64,000 nucleotides of DNA from assembly GCF_014192225.1 (NCBI RefSeq), contig NZ_JACHXS010000013.1, forward strand, positions 124,001 through 188,000, read 5' to 3'. The stretch is from Pseudoduganella umbonata (GTDB lineage: Bacteria; Pseudomonadota; Gammaproteobacteria; Burkholderiales; Burkholderiaceae_D). The notes under the pieces are model-generated. The model was not told the DNA's origin. It saw nothing but the letters and a program-made list of their open reading frames with translations, and did not search any database. Both the position numbers and the translations under genes were made by a program. Positions 19,972 through 29,475 of this stretch are shown here, one piece after another (position 1 is the stretch's first letter; each line of letters begins with the position of its first letter).

Positions 19972-20748
19972 ATCGATCCGGTACTCACTTCCATTCTGCT
20001 GGCAACCACGCTCGCCGGCGCCGCCAGCATCACCGCTGCGGCGCTGTTTTCGTTCACGCTGCTGTCGAAGGTCGTCGAGCGGATGGTCAGCCTGTCGGTC
20101 GGCATCATGCTGTCGACGTCGCTGCTGCATGCGTTGCCGGAAGCCTTCGAATCGCACGCCGATCCGCGCACGCTGTTCGCCACGCTGCTGGCCGGCCTGC
20201 TGACGTTCTTCATGCTGGAGAAGCTGGCGATCCTGCGCCACTCGCACCACCACGAGGGCGACGGCCACCACCACGCCCATGGACACGACAAGCACGAGGC
20301 CGGCCGCGCCGGCTGGATGATCCTGGTCGGCGACGGCATGCACAATTTCACCGACGGTATCCTGATTGCCGCCGCGTTCCTGGCCGACCCGCACCTGGGC
20401 ATCGTCGCGGCCGTGGCCATCATCGCGCATGAAATCCCGCAGGAGATCGGCGACTTCATCGTGCTGCTGAATGCCGGCTTCTCGCGCACGCGGGCCTATG
20501 TCTATAACTTGCTGTGTAGCCTGCTGGCTGTCGCCGGCGGACTGCTCGGCTACTTCACGCTGGACCGCGCCAGCAACCTGATTCCGTATGTGCTGGTATT
20601 CGCATCGTCGGGCTTCATCTACATCGCCGTCAGCGACCTGATGCCGCAGATGCAGCGCCGTTCCACGCTGAAGGAAACCGTGCCCCAGGTGCTGCTGGTC
20701 GCGCTGGGCGTCGGTATCGTGCTGTTCCTGACGGCGGGGCGGCACTGA
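19972..20748 (+). CDS. ZIP family metal transporter, probable ATC start
   Basis: ZIP proteins move zinc or other divalent metals into the cytoplasm. Coding-like sequence in this frame starts at 19972 (ATC) with DPVLTSILLATTLAG, which is the first membrane helix. GAGAGG (19959-19964) stands 7 nt before it. The frame has no ATG, GTG or TTG from the upstream stop at 19900 until ATG 20083, and starting there would cut the helix. The 258-residue product has the histidine-rich loop (HSHHHEGDGHHHAHGHDKHE, about residues 88-107) and the helix IV/V metal-site patterns HNFTDG and HEIPQEIGDF. Confidence 0.85.
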   Translation: MDPVLTSILLATTLAGAASITAAALFSFTLLSKVVERMVSLSVGIMLSTSLLHALPEAFESHADPRTLFATLLAGLLTFFMLEKLAILRHSHHHEGDGHHHAHGHDKHEAGRAGWMILVGDGMHNFTDGILIAAAFLADPHLGIVAAVAIIAHEIPQEIGDFIVLLNAGFSRTRAYVYNLLCSLLAVAGGLLGYFTLDRASNLIPYVLVFASSGFIYIAVSDLMPQMQRRSTLKETVPQVLLVALGVGIVLFLTAGRH

Positions 20749-20826
20749 TCACCGCGGGATCGCGCCGGTGGCATGAGGATGGACGTCGCTCATGCCGCAC
20801 CGGATGCATGGCGTCCGTCGTGATTC

Positions 20827-20853
20827 AAAGGCATCCCACGATGCCTTTTTTTT
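20827..20853 (+). terminator. intrinsic terminator
   Basis: A 9-bp stem AAAGGCATC (20827-20835) with GATGCCTTT (20840-20848), a 4-nt loop and a run of eight T to 20853. It ends the ZIP transporter transcript, 79 nt after its stop. Confidence 0.88.
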
Positions 20854-21039
20854 CGCCCATGCCGGCGACGTGCTGCCGATTCCAAGGCCACGCCGATAAG
20901 TAAAAAGCACTCTTCAAGCAGAGAAACGCAATCCTGGCGCGGCAGGGCCCCGCATATACTTTCCTCGACATTGCCGGACCGCAGCGGCGGCACCGCGCAC
21001 GAACACCGGCAGCCGGCCGGCAGCCGCCAGGAGACGATC

Positions 21040-21102
21040 ATGACACCGCAGTTCCATCACATCGCTTCGATTCCGCCGCCGGAGCACGCCTCCGCCACGT
21101 AG
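21040..21102 (+). CDS. 20-residue ORF before the tannase-like lipoprotein gene
   Basis: A 20-codon ORF begins at ATG 21040 after CAGGAGACGATC, a good ribosome site, and ends at TAG 21100-21102. The peptide (MTPQFHHIASIPPPEH...) matches nothing I know. A TATACT box lies at 20955-20960. It could be a leader for the secreted hydrolase at 21211 or chance. It is the only reading frame seen in the 462-nt gap after the ZIP gene. Confidence 0.3.
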   Translation: MTPQFHHIASIPPPEHASAT

Positions 21103-21210
21103 CCGCTCTCCGCCCGGCTCGCCCTTTCCCGTTTCGCTGTTTTTCGCCAGGCACCCCGTGCCAGGGCAACGTGCGCCCGCGCGCATCACCATCCACAACC
21201 AGGAGACTCC

Positions 21211-22878
21211 ATGCATCACAAGAACACACCACTGAAAGCCTGCGCCGCCGGCGCGGCAATGCTGCTGGCGCTGGCCGCCTGCGGTTCCGATACCGAGAGC
21301 GTGAGGGAATCGGCCGGCGCCTTCGACAGCGCACTGGCCTTCGACAGCGCGAAGTACACCACGATCGACGTCACCATCGATGGCGTGCAGGTGCCGGTGC
21401 GCTGGTACAAGGAAGTGTGCTACGTGGCCAAGCCGACCGCGGTGTCCGCCACGCAGGCCACGCTGTCCGGTGCCACCAATACGATCACCAACACGGCGTG
21501 CGGCTACCAGAGCATGAACATCTTCGTGCCGGAAACCACGGCGGCCAGCAATGACGCGGCGCTGTACTTCGCCGTCAACAACGGCGGCTGGTTCGCCAGC
21601 TACATCAAGGCCAGCGTCGCCGACGGCGCCAGCTTCAACAGCGCCACCAGCAACGTCGGCGCGGCGCTGAAGGCGGGCTATGTGTACATCGACGTGGCCA
21701 CGCGCAGCCGCGGCCTGACCGCGGCCGACGGCAGCTATCCGGGAAAGGCACCGGCCCCGGTGGTCGATGCGAAGGCGGCGATCCGCTACCTGCGCCTGAA
21801 CGATGCGCGCATGCCGGGCAATGCCAACCGCATCGTGGTGAACGGCACCAGCGGCGGCGGCGCGCTGTCGTCGATCATCGGCGCCTCCGGCAACAGCGCC
21901 GACTACCTGCCTTACCTCGCATCTGCCGGCGCGGCCGGCATCGACGCCAACGGCCGCAGCACGCTGCGCGACGATGTGCTGGCGATCAACGCGTATTGCC
22001 CGATCACGGACCTGGGCAACGCCGACCTGCACTATGAATGGCTGTACACGCTGTACGGCACGCGCGCCGCGGTGGGCCGCAACCCGAATCCCGACGGCAG
22101 CGCGCAACTGGCCGCGAAGTTCGCGGCATACCAGCAGGGCCTGCGCTTGTCGAACGGCAGCGGCACTGCGCTCACCGCCGACAACATGATCGACCAGATC
22201 CGCCAGGAAGTGATCCGCTCGGCCGAGGTGTACATGGCGGCCGGCGGCACGATCCCCGACCTTGGCGAGGAAATGCCGTACACCAGCGGTGGCGCCACGA
22301 GGACCTACACCAACGACTGGCTCGACGTCGACAACGGCACTAAAAAGGTGGTGTCGATCGACATGCCGAAATACCTGAAGTTCGTCGCCACGCAAGCCGC
22401 GCCGAAGGCGGCGCCGGCGTTCGACCAGACCGGCATGTCGGTCACCGCGGCCAGCGGCGAATCGAACCTGTTCGGTACCAGCAGCCAGAAGTACAGCAAC
22501 TTCACCGAGTACGGCTGGGACAACAACGACGCGCACGGTGACGGCATCGGCTACGACGATACCGGCATCACCGGCAGCCGCCACTTCGCGCTTGCCACCA
22601 CGCCGGTGATGAACCAGGTGAAGCTGGTCAACCCGATGGCGTATATCGGCGGCGCCGATACGGCCCCTTACTGGTACGTGCGGCATGGCACGCGCGACCG
22701 CGATACCGCGTTCACCGTGTCGATCAACCTGACGCGTGCGCTGCAGGCCGATCCGAAAGTGCAGGAAGTGAATTACCGGCTGTCGTGGAACCAGCCGCAC
22801 GCCGGCAATTACGACGTGCCGGAAGCGATGGCGTGGATCGAGCAGACGCTGAAGGCTGCCGCGGCACGGGGACTGTAA
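21211..22878 (+). CDS. secreted alpha/beta hydrolase lipoprotein, tannase (subtype B)-like
   Basis: A 555-residue protein with a lipoprotein signal (lipobox LALAAC, lipid-bearing C24). An alpha/beta hydrolase nucleophile elbow occurs at GTSGGGA with S214; a likely catalytic Asp (HGTRDRDTAF) and His (NQPHAGNY) lie near the C-terminus. The long insert between the strands and the order of motifs suggest bacterial tannase-type esterases, which split galloyl esters. The substrate is an inference. It sits at the cell envelope and has its own GGAG ribosome site. Confidence 0.7.
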   Translation: MHHKNTPLKACAAGAAMLLALAACGSDTESVRESAGAFDSALAFDSAKYTTIDVTIDGVQVPVRWYKEVCYVAKPTAVSATQATLSGATNTITNTACGYQSMNIFVPETTAASNDAALYFAVNNGGWFASYIKASVADGASFNSATSNVGAALKAGYVYIDVATRSRGLTAADGSYPGKAPAPVVDAKAAIRYLRLNDARMPGNANRIVVNGTSGGGALSSIIGASGNSADYLPYLASAGAAGIDANGRSTLRDDVLAINAYCPITDLGNADLHYEWLYTLYGTRAAVGRNPNPDGSAQLAAKFAAYQQGLRLSNGSGTALTADNMIDQIRQEVIRSAEVYMAAGGTIPDLGEEMPYTSGGATRTYTNDWLDVDNGTKKVVSIDMPKYLKFVATQAAPKAAPAFDQTGMSVTAASGESNLFGTSSQKYSNFTEYGWDNNDAHGDGIGYDDTGITGSRHFALATTPVMNQVKLVNPMAYIGGADTAPYWYVRHGTRDRDTAFTVSINLTRALQADPKVQEVNYRLSWNQPHAGNYDVPEAMAWIEQTLKAAAARGL

Positions 22879-22942
22879 GCCGCCCGAATACGGGCCGGCG
22901 GCATCGCACTGCCGGCCCGCCGCGGCTAGGGACTCTCCAGCG

Positions 22943-23797
22943 TTACGCCCCGGTCGCGACCGGCCGTTCCGCCACCGCGCACCATTCCGACCACGAGCCG
23001 GGATACAGCGCGGCGCCCGGCAAACCGGCCACCTCCAGCGCCAGCAGGTTGTGGCAGGCGGTCACGCCGGAGCCGCACTGCATGACCGCGGAAGAGGGCG
23101 ACGCGAACAGTGGCGCGAACTCGTCCTTCAACCGGGCGGCCGGCTTGAACTTGCCGTCGGCCCCGAGGTTGTCCTTGAAGAAGCGGTTCTTCGCGCCCGG
23201 GATATGGCCGCCGACCGGGTCGATGGTCTCGTTCTCGCCGCGGAAGCGATCGTTCGCGCGGGCATCCACCACCGTAAAGCCCTGCGTGGACAGGTTCGAC
23301 ACCACGTCGTCCACCGACACGGTGCGCGTCAGCGACGGGCGCTCGGCGATCCGGCCGGGGGCGCGCGGCGGCGCCAGGTCGGCCGTCACGGGCTGGCCGG
23401 CGGCCTGCCATGCGGGCAAGCCGCCATCGAGCACGGCTACCCCTTCATGGCCGATCCAGCGCAGCAGCCACCACAGCCGCGCCGCGTACATGCCGCCGTG
23501 CGCATCGTACGCCACCACCTGGCTGTCGCCGTCGATGCCGAAACGGCGCAGCGCCTCGACCAGCGCGGCGCGTTCCGGCAGCGGGTGGCGGCCGCGGAAC
23601 GTGCTGCCGGCGCCCGTTTTCGGGCCGGACAGGTCGTCGTCGATGCTGGCGAACTGCGCGCCGGGGATGTGGCCGGCGGCGAAGGCTTCGCGGCCGAAGG
23701 CGGGATTCAGCAGGTCATGGCGGCAATCCAGGACGACCCACTTCGGGTCATCGGCATGGCGGGCAAGGGTGGCGGCGTCGATCAGGGTGCTGTACAT
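22943..23797 (-). CDS. sseA: sulfurtransferase (3-mercaptopyruvate/thiosulfate, tandem rhodanese)
   Basis: A 284-residue protein of two rhodanese domains. The N-terminal one is inactive and the C-terminal one carries the active-site cysteine C241 in CGSGVTAC. That loop (CG-S-G-V-T) is typical of 3-mercaptopyruvate sulfurtransferases, which release persulfide sulfur from mercaptopyruvate. It lies 9 nt downstream of the DMT exporter gene and is likely cotranscribed with it. Confidence 0.88.
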   Translation of the reverse strand: MYSTLIDAATLARHADDPKWVVLDCRHDLLNPAFGREAFAAGHIPGAQFASIDDDLSGPKTGAGSTFRGRHPLPERAALVEALRRFGIDGDSQVVAYDAHGGMYAARLWWLLRWIGHEGVAVLDGGLPAWQAAGQPVTADLAPPRAPGRIAERPSLTRTVSVDDVVSNLSTQGFTVVDARANDRFRGENETIDPVGGHIPGAKNRFFKDNLGADGKFKPAARLKDEFAPLFASPSSAVMQCGSGVTACHNLLALEVAGLPGAALYPGSWSEWCAVAERPVATGA

Positions 23798-23806
23798 GGA
23801 GTCTCC

Positions 23807-24730
23807 TCAAACTTCGCTGGCGATGGGATCGGTCGAGGCAACGGCCTTGCCGCGCTCGGTGTTCCGGGTATTGTAGAACGTCGCGGCGCTGCCGGAGGCG
23901 AGGATGATGCCGATGCCCAGCCAGCTGTGCCAGTCGAAGGAATCGGAAAACACGAGCACGCCCCAGATACTGGAAAACACGATGCCGGTGTATTGCAGGT
24001 TGGCGACCACCAGCGTGTTGCCGAGGCGGTAGGCGCGCGTCATCGATATCTGCGCGGCGGTGGCGAACAGGCCGATACCGAGCAGCAGCAGGAAACCATG
24101 GCCCGTGTTCAGCGAATGGAATACCGCCGGGCCGCCGCCCGCTTCGGCAAACGTGCCGAGCAGGCCGGCCACCACGTTCGACACGGCGAAATAAAACACC
24201 ACGCGGTTTTCCGGCTCGCCGGCCAGGCCCAGCTTGCGCACCTGCATGTAGGCCACCGCCGTGAGGATCGACGAGAAGATCGCGATCAGCGCGTACACCA
24301 GCTGGTCGGACTGGAACGCCGGCTGCAGCAGCAGCACGACGCCGACGAAGCTCATGCCCACCGCCACCAGCAGCGGCCATGCCACCTGGTTCTTCGCCTG
24401 CCACCAGCCATGCGCGAACAGCCACACGGCAATCCAGATCGGCGACAGGTAGTTCAGCGTCATCGCCGTGGCCAGCGGCAGCTTGGCGATCGAGTAGAAC
24501 CACAGCCACAGCGAGATCACGCCGACGATGCTGCGCCACAGGTGGCCCATCGCGAAGCGCGTCTTCAACGTGCCGCCCTGCAGGCGGATCAGGATCAGCA
24601 GCACGGTCACGCCCACGATGCCGCGGTACATCACGATTTCCGAGGTGGAGAACATGTCCGAGGCGAGCTTGACGCACACGCCCATGGCGGCAAACAGGAA
24701 ACTGGCGAACAACATCCACAGCGATTGCAT
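23807..24730 (-). CDS. EamA/DMT family drug-metabolite exporter
   Basis: A 307-residue inner-membrane protein with ten predicted helices arranged as two EamA repeats (about residues 5-135 and 150-290). The exported compound is unknown. ATG 24730 is used because AAGGAACGTA precedes it and the first helix begins at once (MQSLWMLFASFLFAAMG). The frame extends upstream but without a hydrophobic or conserved segment. It is followed 9 nt later by sseA. Confidence 0.85.
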   Translation of the reverse strand: MQSLWMLFASFLFAAMGVCVKLASDMFSTSEIVMYRGIVGVTVLLILIRLQGGTLKTRFAMGHLWRSIVGVISLWLWFYSIAKLPLATAMTLNYLSPIWIAVWLFAHGWWQAKNQVAWPLLVAVGMSFVGVVLLLQPAFQSDQLVYALIAIFSSILTAVAYMQVRKLGLAGEPENRVVFYFAVSNVVAGLLGTFAEAGGGPAVFHSLNTGHGFLLLLGIGLFATAAQISMTRAYRLGNTLVVANLQYTGIVFSSIWGVLVFSDSFDWHSWLGIGIILASGSAATFYNTRNTERGKAVASTDPIASEV

Positions 24731-24859
24731 TACGTTCCTTCCCAAAGCCGCCGGCACAAAACCGCCAAGGATGCGTGGCATTCGTCTCGCCGTACCTGAG
24801 TACTGTCTTCGGCGATGTGCCATGCCCGGTGGCGCGTGTCCGCGGCTTCAAATAGATAA

Positions 24860-24892
24860 GGGGACAGTCCGTTGCGATCCGGATCTGTCCCC
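24860..24892. repeat. inverted repeat GGGGACAG/CTGTCCCC
   Basis: GGGGACAGTCCG (24860-24871) pairs with CGGA-T-CTGTCCCC (24880-24892), giving a 12-bp stem with one bulge. It lies between the 3' end of the Rieske oxygenase gene (24907) and the start of the exporter gene, and looks like a relative of the other dispersed palindromes or a terminator without a T tract. Confidence 0.6.
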
Positions 24893-24906
24893 TCGTTGTC
24901 GATTAT

Positions 24907-26007
24907 TTATACGGCGATTTTACTTCGATACCATTCGTGGAAGTGCTGCATGCCGTCTTCCATCGGGCTCTGGTACGGCCCCGCGTCCGATGTGCCCCGG
25001 TCCAGCAGGATCTTGCGGCCGGCATCCATGCGCTGCGCGATCTCGTCGTCCTCGACACAGGTTTCCATGTAGGCGGCGCGTTCCGCATCCACGAAGTCGC
25101 GTTCGAACAGCACGATCTCTTCGGGATAATAGAACTCCACCACGTTCTTGGTGCGGTTCGGGCCTTCCGGCCACAGCGTCGACACCACCAGCACGTGCGG
25201 ATACCACTCCACCATGATGTTCGGATACAGCGTCAGCCAGATCGCGCCATACGGCGGCGCCTCGCCGTTGCGGAACTTGAGCACCTGTTCCTGCCAGCGC
25301 TGGTATACGTCCGAACCGGATTTCTTCAGGCCGCGGTTCACGCCCACCGTCTGCACCGAGTAGTCGGCGCCGAATTCCCAGCGCAGGTCGTCGCAGGAAA
25401 CGAAGCCGCCCAGGCCGGGATGGAACGGCTCGACATGGTAATCCTCGAGATAGACCTCGATGAAGGTTTTCCAGTTGTAGTCGCAGTGGTGCACTTCCAC
25501 GTGATCGAGCATGTAGCCCGAGAAGTCCAGGTCCTTCGTGACGGACATGTCCTTCAGCTTTTCCATCACGTTGTAGCCGTTCTGCTCGAACAGCAGGCCG
25601 TTCCAGCTTTGCAGCGGCGCTTTCGGCAGGTTCAGGCACGGCGTTTCGGGGAAATGCGGCGCGCCGATCAGCTCGCCCTTCAGGTCGTAGGTCCAGCGGT
25701 GCAGCGGACAGACGATCGTGTTGGCATTGCCGCGTCCATTGAACATCAGTGCCTGGCGATGCCGGCACACATTCGACAGCAGTTCGATACCCTGGGCGTT
25801 ACGGACCAGCATGCGACCCTCGTTTTCCGAAGCGAGCGTCGTAAAGTCGCCGATATTCGGCACCATCAGTTCATGGCCCACGTAGCGTGGGCCGTTCTGA
25901 AACAATTGCTGCATTTCACGCTGCAGTAGCGCTTCGTCAAAATAGACGTGGACCGGAAGTTGCGCGTTCGAACGCGCCAGCCTGGCGTGGGTACCCAGAT
26001 CGGACAT
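24907..26007 (-). CDS. Rieske non-heme iron oxygenase, alpha subunit family
   Basis: A 366-residue ring-hydroxylating dioxygenase-type protein. The Rieske [2Fe-2S] site is C81-R-H83 and C100-P-L-H103, and the mononuclear iron ligands H191 and H196 lie in EDYHVEPFH. Neither a beta subunit nor a ferredoxin/reductase is next to it, so electrons must come from elsewhere. In this family of single-gene oxygenases the substrates include quaternary amines and aromatic rings; which applies here is not visible. AAGGGGGG precedes the ATG at 26007. Confidence 0.86.
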   Translation of the reverse strand: MSDLGTHARLARSNAQLPVHVYFDEALLQREMQQLFQNGPRYVGHELMVPNIGDFTTLASENEGRMLVRNAQGIELLSNVCRHRQALMFNGRGNANTIVCPLHRWTYDLKGELIGAPHFPETPCLNLPKAPLQSWNGLLFEQNGYNVMEKLKDMSVTKDLDFSGYMLDHVEVHHCDYNWKTFIEVYLEDYHVEPFHPGLGGFVSCDDLRWEFGADYSVQTVGVNRGLKKSGSDVYQRWQEQVLKFRNGEAPPYGAIWLTLYPNIMVEWYPHVLVVSTLWPEGPNRTKNVVEFYYPEEIVLFERDFVDAERAAYMETCVEDDEIAQRMDAGRKILLDRGTSDAGPYQSPMEDGMQHFHEWYRSKIAV

Positions 26008-26315
26008 CCCAACCCCCCTTAATTAAAGTACTGCAAACCAAGAAGAGACAGAATCCGCAAAGACCTGAATTCAGAGTATGAGAACGGTATTTCGGACAGA
26101 ACCGGAGATTATAGCGTGAACGGCGTGATTCCGCCGATAAATCTTCGTTACATACCCCCGGGTGACCGGCATTGTGATCCCTTTTATCCGGCAAGGGAGC
26201 CGCGCTGGATACAATTGCAACGGAGCACGGTTGGCCGGGTTGCCATTTTGGACCGTGCGGGACACTTTGTTCTAAAATAACGGGCTACACTCCAGCACTG
26301 AGTCAAAATCAAGTC
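26008..26315. other. 308-nt divergent intergenic region
   Basis: This gap separates the divergent Rieske oxygenase and xseB genes. It is more AT-rich than the surrounding coding DNA. I found no ORF with a ribosome site, no strong hairpin and no confident -35/-10 pair, although ACTTTGTTCTAAAATAACG (26264-26282) before xseB contains a TAAAAT that could act as a -10 box. Confidence 0.4.
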
Positions 26316-26582
26316 ATGGTCAATAAAACAAACAGCGCTGAAAATGCCGCGCCAGCTTCCGCGCCCGTCTCCTTTGAAGCGGCGATGGCCGAGCTGGCGC
26401 AGCTCGTCACGCAGATGGAATCCGGGCAACTGCCGCTGGAGGCATCCGTCGCGGCCTACGCGCGCGGTTCGGAACTGGTGAAATACTGCGCCACCCAGCT
26501 GGACAAGGTGGAATCGCAGGTCAAGGTCCTCGAAGGCGACATGCTCAAGCCGTTCGCCGACGGCGACGAGGGCGCGCCATGA
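26316..26582 (+). CDS. xseB: exodeoxyribonuclease VII small subunit
   Basis: An 88-residue protein with the helical XseB core (SFEAAMAELAQLVTQMESG, then LPLEASVAAYARGSEL), after a short Ala/Pro N-terminal extension. With XseA it forms the single-strand-specific exonuclease VII. XseA is not in the window. Its TGA overlaps the ispA ATG by 4 nt (ATGA at 26579-26582), marking the first gene of xseB-ispA-dxs. Confidence 0.93.
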   Translation: MVNKTNSAENAAPASAPVSFEAAMAELAQLVTQMESGQLPLEASVAAYARGSELVKYCATQLDKVESQVKVLEGDMLKPFADGDEGAP

Positions 26583-27475
26583 CGGAAGCGGTCACGTTCC
26601 AGGACTGGATGCGCGGTATCCAGGCGGTCATGGAGGCGGACATGTCCGCCTACCTGCCTGCCGACACCGCGGAACCCGCGAAACTGCATGGTGCGATGCG
26701 CTATGCGCTGCTGGGTGGCGGCAAGCGCGTACGCCCGTTGCTGGTGTACGCGGCCGGCGCGTTGTTCGGCGCCGATGCGCAGGCGCTGTCGCGTGCGGCG
26801 GCCGCGGTGGAAATGATCCATGCGTATTCGCTGGTGCACGACGACATGCCGTGCATGGACGACGACGCGCTGCGCCGCGGCAAGCCCACCGTGCACGTGG
26901 CTTACGACGAAGCGACCGCGCTGCTGGTCGGCGATGCGCTGCAATCGCAGGCGTTCACGGTGCTGGCCGGCGTGGAGGGTATTGCGCCCGCGCGCCTGCT
27001 GGCCATGGTGCGGCTGCTGGCCGACGCGGCTGGCTCCGCCGGCATGTGCGGCGGCCAGGCGATCGACCTGGACAGCGTAGGCCTGCCCCTGACGCTCGAA
27101 CAGCTGGAGCGCATGCACCAGCTGAAGACGGGCGCGCTGCTGCGTGCCTCCGTGGTGCTCGGCGCGCTGGCCGGCAAGGACCTGTCGGCAACCGAACTGG
27201 AAGCACTGCATGCGTACAGCCGCGCGATCGGCCTGGCTTTCCAGGTCGTCGACGACGTGCTCGACGCCACCGCCGATTCGGCGACCCTCGGCAAGACGGC
27301 CGGCAAGGATGCCGCCGACAACAAACCCACCTACGTCTCGATCCTCGGGCTCGACCAATCCGTCGCCCTGGCCGAACAATTGCGGCGCGACGCCCACGCG
27401 GCGCTTGGCGCCTTCGGCGACGGCGCGCTGCGCCTGCGCGAACTCGCGGACCTGATCGTGCAGCGGAAGGCATAA
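26579..27475 (+). CDS. ispA: farnesyl diphosphate synthase (polyprenyl synthetase family)
   Basis: IspA extends DMAPP with two IPP units to farnesyl diphosphate, precursor of quinone side chains, undecaprenyl phosphate and heme O. The 298 residues have the first Asp-rich motif DDMPCMD (88-94) and the second DDVLD near residue 224, with GGKRVRP (48-54) binding IPP. It is translationally coupled to xseB and its stop is directly followed by the dxs ATG. Confidence 0.94.
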   Translation: MTEAVTFQDWMRGIQAVMEADMSAYLPADTAEPAKLHGAMRYALLGGGKRVRPLLVYAAGALFGADAQALSRAAAAVEMIHAYSLVHDDMPCMDDDALRRGKPTVHVAYDEATALLVGDALQSQAFTVLAGVEGIAPARLLAMVRLLADAAGSAGMCGGQAIDLDSVGLPLTLEQLERMHQLKTGALLRASVVLGALAGKDLSATELEALHAYSRAIGLAFQVVDDVLDATADSATLGKTAGKDAADNKPTYVSILGLDQSVALAEQLRRDAHAALGAFGDGALRLRELADLIVQRKA

Positions 27476-29347
27476 ATGAACCTGCTTCAAACCATCAACA
27501 ACCCGGCCGAGCTGCGCAAGCTGCCGCGCCACCAGCTGGCACCGCTGGCCGACGAACTGCGCAGCTTCCTGCTCGATTCCGTGTCGAAGACGGGTGGCCA
27601 CCTGTCGTCGAACCTGGGCACCGTCGAACTGACCGTGGCATTGCACTATGTCTTCAACACGCCGCACGACCGCATCGTTTGGGACGTGGGCCACCAGACC
27701 TACACGCACAAGATCCTGACCGGCCGGCGCGAGCAGTTCCATACGCTGCGCCAGCAGGGCGGCATTTCCGGCTTCCCGCGCCGTGTCGAAAGCGAATACG
27801 ACACCTTCGGTACCGCGCACTCGTCCACGTCGATCTCGGCCGCGCTGGGCATGGCGCTGGCGGCCCGGATCAAGGGCGAGCAGCGCCATGCGATCGCCGT
27901 GATCGGCGATGGCTCGATGACGGCCGGCATGGCCTTCGAAGCGCTGAACAACGCCGGCGTGGAAGAAGACTGCAACCTGCTGGTGATCCTGAACGACAAC
28001 GACATGTCGATCTCGCCGCCGGTGGGCGCGCTGAACCGCTACCTGGCGCGGCTGATGTCCGGCCAGTTCTACGCGGCCGCGAAGAACGTCGGCAAGTCGG
28101 TGCTGCCGGCGCCGATGCTGGAACTGGCGAAGAAGCTGGAAGAGCATGCCAAGGGCATGGTGGTGCCTGCCACGATGTTCGAGGAATTCGGCTTCAACTA
28201 CATCGGCCCGATCGACGGCCATGACCTCGATTCGCTGATCCCCACGCTGCAGAACATCCGCAACCTGAAGGGGCCGCAGTTCCTCCACGTCGTGACCAAG
28301 AAGGGGCAGGGCTACAAGCTGGCCGAAGCGGAACCGATCCTGTACCACGGCACCGGCAAGTTCAACCCGGCCGAAGGCATCAAGCCGGCCGCGGCGCCGG
28401 CCAAGATGACGTACACCGAGGTGTTCGGCAACTGGCTGTGCGACATGGCGGCGCACGACGAACGCCTGGTCGGCATCACGCCGGCGATGCGCGAAGGCTC
28501 CGGCATGGTGCGCTTCCATGCCGAATACCCGAAGCGCTACTTCGACGTGGGCATCGCCGAGCAGCATTCCGTCACCTTTGCCGGCGGCCTGGCCTGCGAA
28601 GGCCTGAAGCCGGTGGTGGCGATCTATTCGACGTTCCTGCAGCGCGCCTACGACCAGCTGATCCACGACGTGGCGCTGCAGAACCTGGACGTGACGTTCG
28701 CGCTGGACCGCGCCGGCCTGGTGGGCGCCGACGGTGCCACGCACGCCGGCAACTACGACCTGGCGTACCTGCGCTGCATCCCGAACCTGGTGGTGATGGC
28801 CGCATCGGACGAAAACGAATGCCGCCAGATGCTGACGACCGCTTACCAGTATCCCGGCCCGGCCGCGGTGCGCTATCCGCGCGGCGCCGGCATCGGTGCG
28901 GCCATCGCGCCGGCGCTCACCACCATCGACCTGGGCAAGGGCGAACTGCGCCGCCAGGGCGAACGCGTGGCGATCCTGGCGTTCGGCGCGATGGTGGCGC
29001 CGTCGCTGAAGGCCGGCGACGCGCTCAATGCCACGGTGGCCAACATGCGCTTCGTGAAGCCGCTGGATGTGGAGCTGGTGAAGGAACTGGCCGCCTCGCA
29101 CGACTACCTGGTCACGGTGGAAGAGGGCTGCGTGATGGGCGGCGCCGGCGCCGCCGTGGCCGAGGCGCTGGCCGAGGCGGGCATCGCCAAGCCGCTGCTG
29201 ATCCTGGGCCTGCCCGACCAGTTCATCGACCACGGCGACCCGGCCAAGCTGCTGGCCAGCGTGGGGCTCGACGCGGACGGCATCGCCAGATCGATCAAGA
29301 CGCGCTTCCTCGGCGGCGAGCCGCGGCTGGTGGTCAGCAACGGCTGA
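27476..29347 (+). CDS. dxs: 1-deoxy-D-xylulose-5-phosphate synthase
   Basis: Dxs condenses pyruvate and glyceraldehyde 3-phosphate using thiamine diphosphate, the first step of the MEP isoprenoid pathway. DXP is also a thiamine and pyridoxal precursor. The 623 residues carry the ThDP motif [10 protein letters not shown], the DRAG segment ([12 protein letters not shown]) and a C-terminal transketolase domain. The ATG abuts the ispA stop with no gap, so it probably depends on translation of ispA. A terminator follows. Confidence 0.97.
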   Translation: MNLLQTINNPAELRKLPRHQLAPLADELRSFLLDSVSKTGGHLSSNLGTVELTVALHYVFNTPHDRIVWDVGHQTYTHKILTGRREQFHTLRQQGGISGFPRRVESEYDTFGTAHSSTSISAALGMALAARIKGEQRHAIAVIGDGSMTAGMAFEALNNAGVEEDCNLLVILNDNDMSISPPVGALNRYLARLMSGQFYAAAKNVGKSVLPAPMLELAKKLEEHAKGMVVPATMFEEFGFNYIGPIDGHDLDSLIPTLQNIRNLKGPQFLHVVTKKGQGYKLAEAEPILYHGTGKFNPAEGIKPAAAPAKMTYTEVFGNWLCDMAAHDERLVGITPAMREGSGMVRFHAEYPKRYFDVGIAEQHSVTFAGGLACEGLKPVVAIYSTFLQRAYDQLIHDVALQNLDVTFALDRAGLVGADGATHAGNYDLAYLRCIPNLVVMAASDENECRQMLTTAYQYPGPAAVRYPRGAGIGAAIAPALTTIDLGKGELRRQGERVAILAFGAMVAPSLKAGDALNATVANMRFVKPLDVELVKELAASHDYLVTVEEGCVMGGAGAAVAEALAEAGIAKPLLILGLPDQFIDHGDPAKLLASVGLDADGIARSIKTRFLGGEPRLVVSNG

Positions 29348-29365
29348 CCTGCCTGGCGGGAAAAC

Positions 29366-29393
29366 AAAAAGCGGCGCATTGCGCCGCTTTTTT
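29366..29393 (+). terminator. intrinsic terminator after dxs
   Basis: AAGCGGCGC (29369-29377) pairs with GCGCCGCTT (29381-29389) across a 3-nt loop, with A-tract before and T-tract after (to 29393), so it can act in both directions between dxs and the convergent PEP-CTERM gene. Confidence 0.9.
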
Positions 29394-29475
29394 ATTGACT
29401 CCGCTGCACCTGCTGCAAGCGCCGAGGTACGCGCCTCGGCGTTGCCTCAGCTGCCTGCGTGGTGCATGGCCAACT

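Noticed and set aside
20083-20748. ZIP transporter starting at ATG 20083
   Set aside because: This would remove the first membrane helix that is clearly encoded just upstream in the same frame, and no ribosome site precedes the ATG.
26456-29233. 925-residue minus-strand frame opposite ispA and dxs
   Set aside because: Composition is Arg/His/Gln/Val-rich, typical of antisense shadows in GC-rich genes.
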